DNA of 64,000 bases from positions 212,700 to 276,699 of the forward strand of contig JAKFUG010000017.1 of NCBI GenBank assembly GCA_021732785.1, read 5' to 3'. Under the pieces are notes generated by a model. The model saw only the letters and a list, made by a program, of their open reading frames with translations, was not told where the DNA came from and did no database searches. This stretch comes from Planctomycetaceae bacterium (GTDB taxonomy: Bacteria; Planctomycetota; Planctomycetia; Planctomycetales; Planctomycetaceae). A program made the translations under genes and the position numbers. Numbering within the stretch: the stretch's first letter is position 1; each line of letters begins with the position of its first letter. This document shows, piece by piece, positions 28,650-37,596 of this stretch.

Positions 28650-29774
28650 TCAATTCATCACAGCGAGAGATTTCTGAACGGCTGTTGCGTCATCGCGGAC
28701 GAAGGCGTCCCGCAAGGAATGCAGCCACCGCCGAAGGGTGGGCACGACGGCGAGCGGAATCGCTTTTGGCGGCAAGCGCGGAATCAACCGTCGCACCAAC
28801 GCGATTTGCAGGGCTTCCAGACCTGCACCGTGCAACGAAGAAACAGGGAGTGCCTGCAGTGGCAGTCGATCTCCCCACGCCTCCGGCAGATCGCATTTGT
28901 GGGCGATGATGATCGCCTGAGGATGGGCTTCGATCAGTGCGAAGTCGTCTGCCGTCGGAGGCTGATGCCGGTCGAGCAACACCAATACCGCATCGGCGTC
29001 GGCGACGTGTTGCCGGGCGCGCTCGATGCCCGCGGCTTCCAGTTCGTCCGTCGTTGTCCGCAACCCCGCCGTATCGGACAGTCGCACCGGCCAGCCGTCA
29101 AAGGCAGTGAGCGCCGTGACCACATCGCGCGTGGTTCCCGGCTGTGGGGTGACAATCGCCCGCTGATACCCCAGCAGCGCATTGATCAGGCTCGACTTGC
29201 CGACATTCGGCCGCCCGGTCAGCACCACGTTCCATGGTTCGACCAAATGCCGCGCGAACTCGGACCACGACAACCACTCGTCGACTTGAACAAGCGCCTC
29301 GGTCGGAGACAGCGTCGCCAGCCGGTGCAGCGCGTCCGGCCAACGCGAGCCGGTCTGTTGCAGCAACCAATCGGCGGTCCGTAACGTGAGCGCCTTCGTC
29401 ACCGCGGCATCGAGTTCCGCTCGTATCGATCCCATCCGCGCGGCATGTTGTTCCTCCGCGGTGATTGTGGTGATCCCGAGCGCGGTGAGATCGGCGAGAA
29501 TCCGCGCCACGGCGGCGTCTCCTCCGTGGCAATGCACCTCGAAATCGGTTTCATTCAACCGGCACACGACGACATCTTCCGCTGCCGTCCATCCCCACCG
29601 ACCGTAAATCAATCGCTCCCGCGGCAAGTCGGACCAGACGAGCCCCCGGTGCGATTGAAACACCGGCCGCGCTGCATCAGTCCAATCGACCGGAGCATTT
29701 TCGACGCGAATGACGGCGATCGCCCCCCGTCCCGGCGGTGTCCAGCAGGCAGCGGTGGGGAGACGATTGGTCAT
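28650..29774 (-). CDS. MnmE-like GTPase lacking the C-terminal Cys motif
   Basis: This 374-residue protein has a short TrmE-like N-terminal part, then a TrmE-type G domain with GRPNVGKS (G1), GTTRD (K-loop) and DTAGLR (G3). G4 reads HKCD instead of NKxD. MnmE normally needs the C-terminal [FI]CIGK Cys that takes part in tRNA wobble-U modification; here the protein ends AVQKSLAVMN with no Cys, and the helical domain is shortened. The true mnmE, with FCIGK, is at 52448-53824. This copy is thus a second, divergent paralogue, perhaps a regulatory GTPase. It precedes coaX on the same strand. Confidence 0.85.
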   Translation of the reverse strand: MTNRLPTAACWTPPGRGAIAVIRVENAPVDWTDAARPVFQSHRGLVWSDLPRERLIYGRWGWTAAEDVVVCRLNETDFEVHCHGGDAAVARILADLTALGITTITAEEQHAARMGSIRAELDAAVTKALTLRTADWLLQQTGSRWPDALHRLATLSPTEALVQVDEWLSWSEFARHLVEPWNVVLTGRPNVGKSSLINALLGYQRAIVTPQPGTTRDVVTALTAFDGWPVRLSDTAGLRTTTDELEAAGIERARQHVADADAVLVLLDRHQPPTADDFALIEAHPQAIIIAHKCDLPEAWGDRLPLQALPVSSLHGAGLEALQIALVRRLIPRLPPKAIPLAVVPTLRRWLHSLRDAFVRDDATAVQKSLAVMN

Positions 29775-29892
29775 TGTGTTTCAGAGAGAATGCAGTGCAA
29801 AGTGATCAGTGAAAAATGCAAAGTGCAAAGTGAGGAAGAGAATTCCTCCGCTTGCGCTTAGCCGAATCACCAATGCCGGAATTGACCCTCAT

Positions 29893-30690
29893 TCACGCTT
29901 GCCACGCGGCGAGAATCAAACCGTGCATGGCCAGCGACGGCACATGCGGTGCATACGGGAACTGCGACGACAGCCAACTTGCACCGCCGCCGGTGAGCAA
30001 TAGCCACGGGGCACGAGGATCGCGGCTGTCCGGCAAGGGGCGGTCGTCTTGTTGACAGAGTTCCTGAATGATCTGCCGCACGGCTCCCACTTGTCCCCAG
30101 AAAATGCCGCCCCGCAGTGCGGCTTCCGTGTTCTTTCCGAGTGCCGCCGGCACGTCGGGACCGAGATCGCTTAATCCCAACTTGGGCAACAGGGCGGTGT
30201 AGCGGTGGAGGGCTTCCGCCGAGAGTGCGAAACCGGGCAGGATCGCGCCGCCGCAGAATGTCCCCTCGGCGTTGATCCAGTCGACCGTGGTCGCGGTGCC
30301 GGAGTCAACCACGATGGCCGGCCGGGATGCGGGTCGCAGCGCATTGACGGCGACCGCGTTCAGCAAACGATCGAGACCGACCTTTTCCGGAAAATCGACA
30401 TCGACATTCACCGGCAGCGCGGCCCGCGTGTGCAACACGAACGGGTCGCATCCACAGCGTCCCCGAAAGCGCTGTGCGGTTTCTTCCACCAGGACCGGAT
30501 TGGAGCCCGCAATCGCCACCCGTGCGGTCGCCACATCGGTCCAGGCCTGCAACGTTTCCCACGGAACGGGTGCCGCGAGCGGTGTCGGGATGAACTCGGC
30601 ACACCGCGGCCACATCGCTCCCGATGGCCCCGCTTCCGGTTCAAACCAGCCGTATTTAATGCGACTGTTGCCGACATCCACGGCAAGCAC
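29893..30690 (-). CDS. coaX: Type III pantothenate kinase
   Basis: Catalyses the first step of coenzyme A synthesis, phosphorylating pantothenate. It has the ASKHA-fold motif LAVDVGNSRIKYGW (phosphate-1), the VDSGTATTVDWI segment (phosphate-2) and GGAILPGF, all family signatures. The 265 residues are typical. It starts with GTG at 30690, since upstream codons in frame contain no ATG. A type II (CoaA) enzyme would look quite different. It lies upstream of the MnmE-like gene and is divergent from the ABC transporter. Confidence 0.9.
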   Translation of the reverse strand: MLAVDVGNSRIKYGWFEPEAGPSGAMWPRCAEFIPTPLAAPVPWETLQAWTDVATARVAIAGSNPVLVEETAQRFRGRCGCDPFVLHTRAALPVNVDVDFPEKVGLDRLLNAVAVNALRPASRPAIVVDSGTATTVDWINAEGTFCGGAILPGFALSAEALHRYTALLPKLGLSDLGPDVPAALGKNTEAALRGGIFWGQVGAVRQIIQELCQQDDRPLPDSRDPRAPWLLLTGGGASWLSSQFPYAPHVPSLAMHGLILAAWQA

Positions 30691-30889
30691 GCGACTGATG
30701 GCGATGATGCAAACTCCCCGATTCCTGGTCGCCGGACTGGTGAAATCGTCCGAACTCGCAAAGATAATGTGTCGCCGGGCAGACTACCATGCCGTCGCAG
30801 GACATGATGACGCGGGCGCTGGGATCCTGCGAAGCGCAAGCGAAGAATGATTCGTACCCACCTTCACTTTTCATGATTCACACTCTCAC

Positions 30890-31675
30890 GTGACTGACGC
30901 TGCCACATCTTCGTCATTGATTCGCGCCGAGCGTGTGGGGATGGCGTTCGCTGCGGGGGTGCCGACGCTGCGGGATGTTTCGATTGACATTCCGGCCGGT
31001 CAATTCGTGTCGTTGCTCGGGCCGTCGGGATGCGGCAAATCGACGCTGCTGCGGTTGATGGCGGGATTGCTCACGCCGACCGCGGGGACACTCACCATCG
31101 CCGGACAAACGCCGGAGATCGCCCGTCGAACCGCCACGCGCATGGCGTTCGTGTTTCAGGATCCCACGCTTCTGCCGTGGCGAACGGTGGCCCAGAATCT
31201 GCACTTGCCGCTGGAATTGCAAGGCGTGCCGGTGGCCGAACACGCGGCGTTGATCTCATCCTCGTTGCGACTCATCGGCCTCAGTGACGACGATGCCCGC
31301 AAACGTCCACGAATGCTCTCCGGCGGGATGCGGATGCGGGTCTCCTTGGCACGGGCATTGGTCACCGCACCGGAACTGTTGCTGCTCGACGAACCGTTCG
31401 CCGCGCTCGATGACGTGCTGCGCCAACAATTGAACGAAGAGCTAGTCCGCATCTGGCGCGAGAAAATGTGGACGGCGGTCTTCGTGACTCATAACGTTGC
31501 GGAAGCGGTGTTTCTCAGCGAGCGCGTGCTGGTGATGTCCTCGCGCCCGGGGACGCTGATCGCCGATGTGCCGATTCCGTTTGCCTATCCGCGGACACCG
31601 GAGTTACGCGGGACCGCGGAGTTCGCGAAATTGACGGCGGACCTCAGTGCCCGCTTGCGGGAGGCCGTGGCATGA
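30890..31675 (+). CDS. ABC transporter ATP-binding protein (SsuB/TauB type)
   Basis: The energising subunit of an uptake transporter of the nitrate/sulfonate/thiamine-precursor class. It has Walker A GPSGCGKST (44-52), the Q-loop FQDPTLLPW, the signature LSGGMRMRV, Walker B LLLLDEPFAALD and the H-loop THN. The start is GTG at 30890 with a clean reading frame. The permease ATG overlaps the stop (ATGA at 31672-31675). Substrate class follows from the partner binding protein at 33189; the exact ligand is unknown. Confidence 0.92.
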   Translation: MTDAATSSSLIRAERVGMAFAAGVPTLRDVSIDIPAGQFVSLLGPSGCGKSTLLRLMAGLLTPTAGTLTIAGQTPEIARRTATRMAFVFQDPTLLPWRTVAQNLHLPLELQGVPVAEHAALISSSLRLIGLSDDDARKRPRMLSGGMRMRVSLARALVTAPELLLLDEPFAALDDVLRQQLNEELVRIWREKMWTAVFVTHNVAEAVFLSERVLVMSSRPGTLIADVPIPFAYPRTPELRGTAEFAKLTADLSARLREAVA

Positions 31676-32451
31676 AGCGGTTTTCCGTCAGCGCCGTGTT
31701 GGGTACGGTCTTGCCGCCGGTGCTCTTGTTCGTCATCGTGTTGCTGGTCTGGGAAGGGGCGGTGCGCGGGTTCGGAATTAAGCAATTCGTATTGCCAGGA
31801 CCGGGGTTGGTCTGGCAGGCATTGCAGCGTGACAGCGGCAAGTACATTCAAGCCGTCCGGTTCACCGGTCTGGCGGCCCTGTGCGGATTGGGGGCGAGCC
31901 TGCTGCTGGGAACCACTGTCGCGCTGATTTTTTCGCAATCGAAATGGATTCGCAGCAGCGGTTATCCGTACGCGATCTTTTTGCAGACGGTCCCCATCGT
32001 TGCCATTGCTCCGCTGATCGTGCAATGGTGCGGTTATGGCTTCAACAGCATCGTCCTGACGGCGTGCATCATCAGCTTGTTTCCCATCATTGCGAATGGG
32101 ACCACTGGCCTGATCAACATCGACCCGGACCTGCTCGATTTGTTTCGCCTCAACAAAGCCTCGCGGTGGCAGGTGCTGTGGAAGCTGCGGTTTCCCAGCG
32201 CGATTCCCGCCCTCTGCGTGGGGGCCCGCACGTCTGCCGGGATGGCGGTCGTCGGGGCCATCGTCGGCGAGTTCTTCGCCGGATACGGCGGCAAACGTTT
32301 CGGCCTCGGCTATTTGATTCTCTTCGCCTCCGGACAGGGTCGCACCACCGATCTGTTTGCCTGCGTGGTTTCCTCAACGGTGCTCGGCGTGGCGATCTTC
32401 ACAGCGGTGACGCTGATCACATCCGCGATTCTGAAGCGCTGGTACTCATGA
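31672..32451 (+). CDS. ABC transporter permease
   Basis: The inner-membrane channel of the same importer. Its 259 residues have about six hydrophobic helices and the BPD-type EAA loop, visible as the segment around NGTTGLINIDPDLLDLFRLNKASRWQVLWKLRFPSAIP. It overlaps the ATPase gene by 4 bp (ATGA), so the two should be co-translated. The family is the SsuC/TauC/ThiX-like permeases. The substrate-binding gene is not in the same operon: a convergent gene separates them. Confidence 0.92.
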   Translation: MKRFSVSAVLGTVLPPVLLFVIVLLVWEGAVRGFGIKQFVLPGPGLVWQALQRDSGKYIQAVRFTGLAALCGLGASLLLGTTVALIFSQSKWIRSSGYPYAIFLQTVPIVAIAPLIVQWCGYGFNSIVLTACIISLFPIIANGTTGLINIDPDLLDLFRLNKASRWQVLWKLRFPSAIPALCVGARTSAGMAVVGAIVGEFFAGYGGKRFGLGYLILFASGQGRTTDLFACVVSSTVLGVAIFTAVTLITSAILKRWYS

Positions 32452-32606
32452 GCGGCACGGCGTTGTGTGCCACTGGCTCTGCCAGTGTGAATTATCACCA
32501 TGATTTGCGAAGAGAAGACACTGGCAGAGCCAGTGGCACACGGCGCTCGCCGCCGGTTCCGTGACGAATCGAAGAACCGGCGGCGAGCGCCGTGCCGCTC
32601 ACTTTT
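32452..32606. repeat. Nested double palindrome
   Basis: The outer pair GAGCGGCACGGCG / CGCCGTGCCGCTC encloses an inner CACTGGC-family palindrome (about 32470-32545, TGTGCCACTGGCTCTGCCAGTG / CACTGGCAGAGCCAGTGGCACA). A third pair, CGCTCGCCGCCGGTTC / GAACCGGCGGCGAGCG, lies at about 32547-32590. It links the permease and the convergent protease-like gene, and looks as though two repeat families inserted into each other. Confidence 0.8.
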
Positions 32607-33057
32607 TTAATAGCACCGTGAGGCAATCCTGCCGGAAGCGCACATAGCCGATGCCGATGGTGATCACGCAATACATCAATACGGAGATCGGCCATGCACC
32701 GGCGGCGAGCAATCGTGGCGTGTCGAGATAGCGATCGCCAGCAATCCAGCCGGTGGCCAGATACGCACCGTTCGCCAGCAGGCAGAAATCCGCCACAAAC
32801 CACATCCAACGGCCACGGACAATCACCGCGATCAACACCGGCACGATGACGCCGAGCAAGGGGCCGCTCCAGACGGTCAATAATGGATGCGGGTCGGGTT
32901 CAAACAGACTGTGCGGCAGATGCCACGGGCGCAGTTCCGCGTGAATCAACGTTCCGCCGCCGAGCCACCCGCCGACGATGTGGCCCGCTTCGTGGGTGAA
33001 CGTCATCACACACCAACCGGCGAGCAGCAACACGGCAAGGGTGAACCAGCGCGACAT
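32599..33057 (-). CDS. Membrane protein with HExxH motif (M50-like)
   Basis: A 152-residue polytopic protein with helices at about 3-22, 55-80, 85-105 and 115-135. The first helix carries THEAGHIVGGWLGG, an HExxH zinc motif embedded in a membrane helix, as in site-2-type proteases or M50-like integral metallopeptidases. The usual downstream LDG motif is not clear, and at 152 residues it is small for an active M50. The ATG at 33057 is chosen because the upstream frame reads as a shadow of the repeat. It is convergent with the permease and divergent from the binding-protein gene. Confidence 0.65.
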   Translation of the reverse strand: MSRWFTLAVLLLAGWCVMTFTHEAGHIVGGWLGGGTLIHAELRPWHLPHSLFEPDPHPLLTVWSGPLLGVIVPVLIAVIVRGRWMWFVADFCLLANGAYLATGWIAGDRYLDTPRLLAAGAWPISVLMYCVITIGIGYVRFRQDCLTVLLKK

Positions 33058-33188
33058 GGGGGAAAGTTGAGAGCGGAGAGTTGAGAGTCCAGAGCCAGAG
33101 AAGACAATCGTGATGCCGTCCTTTATCGTATCCAAGGCGAGTGGGGGGACGTGAGTCCTCCCGGTGATTCTTTTCGCGTGAGACGACG

Positions 33189-34220
33189 ATGCAACGATTT
33201 CATGGCGGCAGTTCAATCCCCGTGGTGCTAATAACCGCTTTTGCGTGTGCGATCGGATGCAGCACGTCGACGGCACCGTTGACTCTGCCAACGGCAACAT
33301 CCAATTCCACCACGGACAAGACGCCGAAGATTGCCGTCACGCTGGCTTTGAACTGGTTCCCCGAAGCCGAACACGGTGGTTATTACGCGGCGCTGGTGCA
33401 TGGGGAGTTCGCGAAGGAAGGGCTCGATGTCACCATTATTCCCGGCGGACCGCAGGCGCCGGTGATCCCGCAGGTGGCGACGGGCAGCGTGCAGTTCGGG
33501 GTCGACAACGCCGACAAACTGCTGCTCGGTCGCGCTCAGGAAGCCGACGTGGTAGCGGTCTTTGCCCCCATTCAAACCAGCCCGCGGTGCATTCTGGTGC
33601 ATGAAGAAGCGGGCATCAAAACGTTCGATGATCTCGCCGCCGCGAAGGACTTCACGCTGGCGATGAACCCCGGTCAGCCGTTCGCGCAGTTTCTCAAGCA
33701 TCGCTTGAAACTGGACGGCATTCAGCAGGTTCCCTATCCGGGCAGTCTCAGCCAGTTTCTGCTCAACAAGCGCTTCGGTCAGCAGGCTTACAGTTTCAGT
33801 GAACCGTTTGCCGCGAAACAGAACGGTGCATCGCCGCGGACGTTGATGCTGTCCGACATCGGCTTCAATACCTACACGAGTATGCTGGTTGTCTCACGGG
33901 ACCTGATCACGAAGCAACCCGATCTCGTGGCAAAAATGGTGCGGGCGTCGGCACGGGGCTGGGAGCATTATCTGAAAGATCCCGCCGAGACGAACGCCTG
34001 CATCCACAAAGAGAACACCGAGATGAGCCCCGAGATTCTGGCGTTCGGGGTGGAAGATCTGAAGCCCCTCTGTGTCGTGAAAGATGGCATCAAGTTCGGG
34101 AGCATGACGAAAGACCGCTGGGCCGATCTCATCCAGCAAATGACCGATGCCGGTAGTTTGACTGGTCCGCCACTCGATCCGCAGGCGGCGTTTACCAGCA
34201 CGTTTGTCGAAACCGAATGA
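33189..34220 (+). CDS. ABC transporter substrate-binding lipoprotein (NMT1/THI5-like)
   Basis: The periplasmic binding component of the importer at 30890-32451. A signal peptide ends in a lipobox-like ACAIGC (Cys about residue 24), so it is probably a lipoprotein. The mature part starts with IAVTLALNWFPEAEHGGYYAA, a signature of the NMT1/THI5-like family (thiamine precursors, nitrate, sulfonates). Segments QVATGSVQFGVDNAD and LVHEEAGIKTFDDLA also fit. A normal 343 residues. It is separated from its ATPase and permease by one gene on the other strand. Ligand unknown; a pyrimidine, riboflavin-like or sulfonate compound is possible. Confidence 0.9.
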   Translation: MQRFHGGSSIPVVLITAFACAIGCSTSTAPLTLPTATSNSTTDKTPKIAVTLALNWFPEAEHGGYYAALVHGEFAKEGLDVTIIPGGPQAPVIPQVATGSVQFGVDNADKLLLGRAQEADVVAVFAPIQTSPRCILVHEEAGIKTFDDLAAAKDFTLAMNPGQPFAQFLKHRLKLDGIQQVPYPGSLSQFLLNKRFGQQAYSFSEPFAAKQNGASPRTLMLSDIGFNTYTSMLVVSRDLITKQPDLVAKMVRASARGWEHYLKDPAETNACIHKENTEMSPEILAFGVEDLKPLCVVKDGIKFGSMTKDRWADLIQQMTDAGSLTGPPLDPQAAFTSTFVETE

Positions 34221-34222
34221 AA

Positions 34223-34252
34223 GAAGCCCAGGGAAAACATTCCCTGGGCTTC
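34223..34252. terminator. Bidirectional hairpin between convergent genes
   Basis: GAAGCCCAGGGA and its complement TTCCCTGGGCTTC flank a 5-bp loop, between the binding-protein stop (34220) and the flagellin stop (34282). No clear T-run follows on either side; I read it as a shared terminator-like element with modest confidence. Confidence 0.55.
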
Positions 34253-34281
34253 TGGATTCATTCGTCAATCAAGCGGCGATC

Positions 34282-37200
34282 TTACCGGAGCAGAGACAGC
34301 ACTTGTTGCGGATTCTGGTTGGCGATCCCCAGGACCGAGATACCGGCCTGGCTGAGCACCTGGTTCTTCTGCAACTGAGCCGTTTCTTCCGCGAAGTCGG
34401 TGTCCACGATCTGGCTGCGGGCTTCGGTGATGTTTTCCAACGCGACACCGAGGGTCGAGATGTTGGTTTCAATCACGTTCTTCTGGATGGCACCCAACCG
34501 GCCACGGAGCGAAGTCACCCGGTTCAGGGCCTGATCGATGATGTCGGTCAAGTCCTTGGCGGAGATTCGCGGACCGGCTCCGGTGATCCCGTTACGGAGA
34601 TCCACGAGGCTCTTGCCGCTGCCCGTGCCCAGTTCGTACAGCTTGCCGGTGACCCCACCGAGGCGGGCGGTGTTGACGGCTTCGATGCCGATGCCCACCT
34701 GACCGGCCGCGGAGACTTCCTGACCAATCTGGAAGGTCGCCCCACCGCCGACGATGGAGATCGTCGACGACTGACCTGAAGCATTGTTCGCGGCTTTAAA
34801 GCTGATCGAGGCGTCCAGAGTCGCGGTTTTCACCGAGGCCTTGAGGCCGTCGCCGGTCGCGGCTTGACCGTTGATCTGCACACCGATGTCGAGGCCCACA
34901 TCGCGAGCCGCGGCCGTCGTCCCGTCACCTAATGTCGTGGCAAACGAACCCGACAGCGCGGTGATCGAGACCAACTGCTTCGAACCGTAATCATCGCTTT
35001 CCAGCACAAGGACGTCCGATCCGGTGGTGGCCGTCAGGGCCGCTGCCGAACGGGCGGCAACCACGCCGCTACCGTCGCCGGAGTCATCCGCACTCACCAA
35101 TGCCCGTGCGGCGACCGCACCGGCACTGCTGCTGGTGTTGAGGAATGTGGCGAGTTGGGCGGCGGTCGTGGTGACGACACCGGTGTTGTCCGTGGCCAGA
35201 TTCACCGTGATCAGGTGATCGCCGTTGCCGTCGATCGTCTTGGAGATGCTGAGGGGACTGCTGTTCGCCCCCGGATTGGCAAACGCAATCTTGATGGCTT
35301 GCGTCTGCGGGCCCGTCCGCAAATCGGTGAACGTCACGTCGTTATTGGCACCGTTGGCACCCCCCGTGAGGGCTTTCGGTCCCTTGGCCTTCAACACGCC
35401 GGCACCCGTCCCCGAAGCATCGACGCTCACCAGGGTGCGGGCTTCCACGGCCCCGGCACTGCTGCTGCTCGTGAGGAACGTCTCGACGTTGGCGGCCGTC
35501 GATGTAACGTTGCCATTGGCGTCGGTTGCCAGGTTGAAGGTGATGGTTTTGTTGCCGCTTGCGTCAGCACTGACGGACGCCGACAGCGATTGATTGGCAC
35601 CACCGTTCACGAATTGCACCGAGACGTTCTGTGCGAATTCACCCACCGAGTTGGTGGCCCGGGCGTCGGTGAAGGCGAGGTCGCTGTTCGCCAAGTCGTC
35701 GGCACCGGTGAGGTTCGTGCTCGAAAACGCCTGGACCACACCCGTCCCATCGCCCGCCACGGCAATCTTGTATTGGGAGATGTTCGCGTTCGAGTGGTTG
35801 GCCAGCAGGTTCTTGATGTCGTTGGCGGTGCTGGTGATGTTGCCGTTGGCATCGGTGGCGAGGTTAATCGTCAACGCTCCACCATCACCGGCGGCGACGA
35901 AGGAGGCCCCGAGGGTCTGGTTTGCCCCGCCATTGGCGAGCGTCAGCGACAGCGCGTTGGTGAAGGTCGCCGTCGTATCGGTCGCCCGGCCGTCCGTCAC
36001 CGTAAAACTGCTGTTGGTGACATCGGACAGAGCTTGCGAACTGGCCGCGGCGAGGGTTCCTGAACCGCTGCCGGATGCAGTGGCACTGATCAGAGCCCGA
36101 GCAGCGACGGCCCCGGCCCCGGCATCGGTATCCAGGAACGCCTTGAGTTGGGTCGCGGTCGTGGTGACTTGCCCCTGGGCGTTGGTCGCAAGGGTGAAGT
36201 TCACCGTCTTGTTGCCGAAGGTATCCGTTGCCACGGCGATCCCGAGCGTCTGGCTGGCAGCCGAGGCGATGAACGCCGTGGCGACCTGGTAATCGCCCCG
36301 GTTAGCTACGGGACGGACGTCGGTGAAAGTCAGGTCGTTGTTCGCGGTATTCTGCCCGCCGGTGAGCTGTTGGGTGACATTGCCCGCGGTGGCCGGACCG
36401 AAAGTATCTGTTCCGACAGCCGCACCATAGCCGCCCGCAGCCGTTGCGGAAGCGGAGACCAAGGCCGAGGCCCCGGCATGTGCGGCGATCGCCGCCTGAA
36501 TATCGGTGAGCGTGGCAGTCGAGGCCGTGCCGTTATCCTTCAAGTTAATGGTTACGGTGTAGTTGCCGCTGCCGTCTACGGCCACACCCGCCACGGTTGA
36601 CGCCGCGAGGCTTCCACCCGTATTGACAAGTTTGACGGAGACCTGCCCGCCTAATGCCGTCGCATCACCCGTGGTGGCCGTCGCTCGCGCGTCATTGAAC
36701 ACGAGCTGCGAGGAGTTGGCTTGGATGCTCGCGAACACCGTCTGACCCGCTTGCGCGTTGCGGTTGACGTTGATCGTCCCCGCGGTCGTCAGCGTCGCTT
36801 CCGCGGCTTGCGTGTTGCCAACGTTCGCGGTTCCGGCTGTGGCGTTGCTAACCGTCAACGCACCGGGGGCGGCGGCGATGACGGAGGCCTTCACTCCGGT
36901 CACATCGCTGATGCCGTTGACGGCTTCCGCAATGTTGCTGACGCTGCTGGAACCACCGAGGAACAGCACCTGGCTGCCGCGGGCACCGGCGACTTGAATG
37001 GTGGTCGGGGCGGTCAAGGCACCGCCGGAGTATTTCAGTTGGGCTTTTTCCGCGGCGGACGTGACTTTTGCCGACAGATTGACCGAAGCCGAAGCACCGA
37101 AGAGGGCTTCGTTGACCTGGTAATCGCTCAGTTTGGCCGAGTCGGTGGACGACACCGTGGTGGTGAAGGCCTTGCTGCCGTCGAGCAGCTTATCGCCGGC

Positions 37201-37596
37201 GAACGAGGTGTTCGCGGAGATACGATTGATAGCCGAGAGAGCGGCATCAATCTGAGACTGGTTGGCGTCGGTTTCGTCTTGCGACAAGGCACCCACGTTC
37301 AAGCCTTCCTGAACCAGGCCGCGGACCTGGTTGAGCAGGCCGCCGATTTCGCCGAGTGCCGAGTCGGCGGTCGAAATCACGTTGTTGGCCCGGTTGCTAT
37401 TCTTGATCGATTGATCGATCGTCGTGATTTGCAACCGGAGGCTTTCACCGGCGACGAGGCCGGACGGGTTGTCTTTCCCGCTGTTGATCTTGATACCGGT
37501 CGACAAGCGTTGCAGAGAGGTCTGCAAGGCTTCGTTGGACTTGGCAACGTTGCGCAGGCCGCGCAAGGCACCAATGTTCGTATTAATCCGTGTCAT
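34282..37596 (-). CDS. fliC: Flagellin with five internal repeats
   Basis: The filament subunit of the flagellum. The N-terminal D0/D1 region (residues 1-150: NTNIGALRGLRNVAKSNEA, LQRLSTGIKINSGKDNPSGL) and the C-terminal D0/D1 region (about 1010-1104: ITEARSQIVDTDFAEETAQL) are canonical. Between them lie about 560 extra residues. Five tandem units of about 105-120 residues occupy about 294-858, each with TFTDxR, INLATDANGNVTST-like and ALTG-like segments. At 1104 residues it is about two to four times a normal flagellin, so the surface-exposed domains are greatly expanded. csrA lies upstream on the same strand. Confidence 0.93.
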   Translation of the reverse strand: MTRINTNIGALRGLRNVAKSNEALQTSLQRLSTGIKINSGKDNPSGLVAGESLRLQITTIDQSIKNSNRANNVISTADSALGEIGGLLNQVRGLVQEGLNVGALSQDETDANQSQIDAALSAINRISANTSFAGDKLLDGSKAFTTTVSSTDSAKLSDYQVNEALFGASASVNLSAKVTSAAEKAQLKYSGGALTAPTTIQVAGARGSQVLFLGGSSSVSNIAEAVNGISDVTGVKASVIAAAPGALTVSNATAGTANVGNTQAAEATLTTAGTINVNRNAQAGQTVFASIQANSSQLVFNDARATATTGDATALGGQVSVKLVNTGGSLAASTVAGVAVDGSGNYTVTINLKDNGTASTATLTDIQAAIAAHAGASALVSASATAAGGYGAAVGTDTFGPATAGNVTQQLTGGQNTANNDLTFTDVRPVANRGDYQVATAFIASAASQTLGIAVATDTFGNKTVNFTLATNAQGQVTTTATQLKAFLDTDAGAGAVAARALISATASGSGSGTLAAASSQALSDVTNSSFTVTDGRATDTTATFTNALSLTLANGGANQTLGASFVAAGDGGALTINLATDANGNITSTANDIKNLLANHSNANISQYKIAVAGDGTGVVQAFSSTNLTGADDLANSDLAFTDARATNSVGEFAQNVSVQFVNGGANQSLSASVSADASGNKTITFNLATDANGNVTSTAANVETFLTSSSSAGAVEARTLVSVDASGTGAGVLKAKGPKALTGGANGANNDVTFTDLRTGPQTQAIKIAFANPGANSSPLSISKTIDGNGDHLITVNLATDNTGVVTTTAAQLATFLNTSSSAGAVAARALVSADDSGDGSGVVAARSAAALTATTGSDVLVLESDDYGSKQLVSITALSGSFATTLGDGTTAAARDVGLDIGVQINGQAATGDGLKASVKTATLDASISFKAANNASGQSSTISIVGGGATFQIGQEVSAAGQVGIGIEAVNTARLGGVTGKLYELGTGSGKSLVDLRNGITGAGPRISAKDLTDIIDQALNRVTSLRGRLGAIQKNVIETNISTLGVALENITEARSQIVDTDFAEETAQLQKNQVLSQAGISVLGIANQNPQQVLSLLR
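35023..36717 (-). repeat. Tandem repeats in the flagellin central region
   Basis: Protein units begin near residues 294, 419, 527, 637 and 750. Shared landmarks are a start of the type NNDLTFTDVR, a central LATDANGNVTSTAANVETFL-like segment, and an end of the type ALVSADDSGDGSG...ALTG. The DNA is diverged between units, so this is an old duplication rather than a recent expansion. Confidence 0.8.

Noticed and set aside
34204..34779. Plus-strand frames opposite flagellin
   Set aside because: They follow the flagellin codon periodicity and contain no independent start or motif; shadow of the repeat-rich gene.
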